Assembly (NCBI RefSeq): GCF_003945595.2 | Contig: NW_024104554.1 | Span: 5,006,709-5,070,708, forward strand | DNA from: Pipra filicauda | Lineage: Eukaryota; Chordata; Aves; Passeriformes; Pipridae | DNA length: 64,000 nucleotides | Reading direction: 5' to 3' | Shown here: piece by piece, positions 61,985-64,000 of the stretch | Layout: each line of letters begins with the position of its first letter | How positions within the stretch are numbered: the first letter of the stretch is position 1 | Notes under the pieces: model-generated | What the model saw: the letters and a program-made list of their open reading frames with translations, nothing else | Told to the model about the DNA's origin: nothing | The model's database searches: none | Position numbers and translations under genes: made by a program

Positions 61985-63425
61985 ATCACAGAATCACAGA
62001 ATATGCTGAGTTGGAAGGGACTTACAAAGATCATCAAGTCCAACCCCTAGCCCAGCACAGGACCATCCCCAAGAGTCACACCATGTGCCTGAGAGTATCA
62101 TCCAAATGCTTCTTGAACTCTGCCAGGCTTGGGGCTGTGACCACTTCCCTGCTGAGCTTGTTCCAGTACCCAACCACCCTCTGGGTGAAAAACCTTTTTG
62201 TAATATCCAACCTAAACCTTCCCTGACACAACTTCAGGTTGTTCCCTTGAGTCCTGTCACTGGTCACCACAGAGAAGAGATCAGTGCCTGCCCCTCCTTT
62301 TCCCCTCACAAGGAAGTTGTAACTGCAACGAGATCTCCCCTCAGTTTCCTCTTCTCCAGGCTGAACAGACCAAGTGACCTCAGCCACTCCTCATACGACT
62401 TTCCCTCAAGGCTCTTTACTGTTTTCATTGCCCTCCTTTGGATGCTCTCTAGGAGCTCAATATCTTTCTTATATTGCAGTGCCCAAAACTGCACAGAATA
62501 TTCAAGGTGAGGCTGCCCCAGTGCAGAGCAGAGAGGGACAATCTCCTCCCTCGACCGGCTGGCGATGCTTTGCCTGATGCCCCCCCGGACATGGTTGTCC
62601 CTCCTGGCTGTCAGGGCACTGCTGACTCATATACAACTTGCCATTGACCAGGACCCCCAGGTCCCTTTCCATGGCACTGCTCTCCAGCATCTCATTCCTC
62701 AGTCTGTACATACATCCAGGGTTGCCCCATCCCAGGTGCAGAATCCAACAATTTCCCTTGTTGAACTTCAAGTGATTGATGATTGCTCAATCCTCTGATT
62801 TGTTGAGGTCTCTCTGCAGGGCGTCCCTGCCTTTGAGGGAGTCAACAGTTCCTCCCAGTTTTGTGTCATCTGCAAACTTGTTTAGTATCCCTTCCAGTTC
62901 TGCGTCTACATCATTTATGAAGGTGTTGAAGAGCACAGGGCCCAAGATGGAGCCCTGTGGAACCCCACTAGACAGGTCTCCAGTCTGATGTTCCTCCATT
63001 CACTATAGCCCTCTGTGCTTGACCTGTGACCCAATTGCTCACCCACTACATAATGTGTTTATCTATGTGTGTGCTGGATATTTTGTCCAGAAGGATCCTG
63101 TGAGAGATAGTATCAAAAGCTTTACTGAAATCCGAAAAGATGACATCAACTGGTTTCCCTTGATCAACAAGGTGGGTTACCTTGTTATAAAAGGAAATGA
63201 GGTTGGATAAGCAGGACTTTTCTCTCCTGAAGCCGTGCTGTCTATGACCAATGACTGTGTTTTTAAATACCTCCTAGAATAATCTTCTCCATAACTTTAA
63301 CAGGTACTGAAGTGAGACTGACAGGCCTGTAGTTTCTCAGGTCCTCCTTGCTTTTCTTGAAAATCGGGACAATGTTTGAAAGCTTCCAGTCAGCTGGGAC
63401 CTCTCTGGATTCCCAAGACCACTAA
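61985..63425 (-). mobile_element. CR1 LINE, subfamily X, copy 2
   Basis: The 3' end at 61985 reads ATCACAGAATCACAGAATATG and the copy extends 1.44 kb into RT, ending near CTCTGGATTCCCAAGACC. It is the sister of the copy at 35403, same strand. RT is split over several frames: 62787-62999 (motif C region), 62502-62771 (thumb), then 62306-62494 and 62076-62387 (C-terminus). Relative to copy 1, a 2-bp deletion near 62970 (CACTAGACAGG in place of CACTAGTGACAGG) shifts the frame. It extends further towards the 5' side than copy 1. Confidence 0.93.
62502..62999 (-). pseudogene. CR1 RT fragment, frameshifted
   Basis: Two frames carry motif C (FADDTKLGG, in 62787-62999) and the thumb region (ERDLGVLVNGKLYMSQQC, in 62502-62771). 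Stops and shifts separate them, and motif A lies upstream in a third frame. The copy is non-functional. Confidence 0.88.
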
Positions 63426-64000
63426 ATAGAGCCATTGGGCATATGTTCTATAACAAACTTCTTAGTAGTTTGTTGCTTGTTTGGAGAAATTACAGTATGT
63501 ATGTTATTAACTTTTAATGAGAGTATTTATGTTAAGCTTTAACTTCCAGGTTTATATTCCTGTAAGTAGACCTTAAAATATCTGAGAATCACCTATCTAT
63601 CCATCTATTTATTATTTTTTTTCTCTCTATGTTTGCCATCTGCTTTTTTGTACTCTCACTTGTATTTAAGGGAAAGTATTCACATAAATGCTGCATTTAA
63701 AAAAATGAAGAAAACAATGAATGCCTAATTTTAGTCCATACTGGTGTTTTCTTAGCCTTATAAAAATTCTTCAGAAAGAATAATATGGTCAAAGACTGGT
63801 TTTCTACTTTCAATAAAGAAAGTTTCCCCTCTTTAGAGGTAAGGAAACTGAACTGATATAAATGGAGAAAAAAGAGTATGTCTCAGGCAGTTCAAAACTT
63901 ATTGCAGGCTCCTCTTTTGTACTTATTAGTCATATACAAATGTTTATTCCTTTGATAGTTACAAAACACATTGTTTTGGTTTTTTGTTTCTTCTTTTTGT
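63426..64000. other. AT-rich unique sequence to the window end
   Basis: No feature is recognised. Confidence 0.5.

Noticed and set aside
1..64000. CRISPR arrays, operons or prokaryotic-type systems
   Set aside because: No regularly spaced repeats or tightly packed genes; the repeats are those of a vertebrate nuclear genome.

Overview
This window reads as nuclear DNA of a bird, in a gene-poor intergenic or intronic stretch. The evidence is visibly AT-rich unique sequence, many CR1 LINE copies (5'-truncated, several ending in the avian CR1 octamer-like repeats related to ATTCTATGA), several solo endogenous-retrovirus LTRs of avian type, and no bacterial-style gene packing. No mammalian L1 or Alu is seen. 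A passerine fits the LTR styles, but the species cannot be fixed from the sequence alone.

No complete protein-coding gene was found. Most open frames of 60-280 codons are chance frames in AT-rich DNA or remnants of CR1 reverse transcriptase. The one host-like candidate is a possible 3' terminal coding exon at 14333-14482: a splice-acceptor AG, 49 codons, a stop, then a polyadenylation hexamer. It is unproven.

Layout: 1-11.6 kb holds an RTE-like LINE fragment with perfect target-site duplications (1791-2190), a long minus-strand LTR (3069-4329), a small CR1 (7.9-8.1 kb), a tRNA-Glu-headed SINE sharing its 3' tail with that LINE (10342-10670), and a CR1 (10.9-11.6 kb). A 35-bp insertion at 17.1 kb carries the same tail. 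The stretch 21.6-28.6 kb is CR1-dense: one copy keeps ORF1 esterase-like and ORF2 endonuclease remnants, one is interrupted by an LTR, and one is fairly young with a readable RT core. The stretch 28.6-41 kb is mostly unique apart from a 1.36-kb CR1 at 35.4-36.8 kb. The stretch 41-64 kb alternates small CR1s with solo LTRs at 43.0, 50.8, 55.0, 57.9 and 59.7 kb, and ends with a second copy of the 35.4-kb CR1 family at 62.0-63.4 kb.

The most interesting signal is the LINE/SINE pair. Three independent minus-strand insertions (1.8, 10.3 and 17.1 kb) end in the same distinctive tail and are bounded by perfect 11-13 bp direct repeats. They look recent, and the SINE appears to use the LINE's 3' end. 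They may belong to a horizontally acquired RTE-type family such as AviRTE, which needs database confirmation. All element assignments rest on pattern recognition without a search; copy edges without target-site duplications are approximate by tens of bases.
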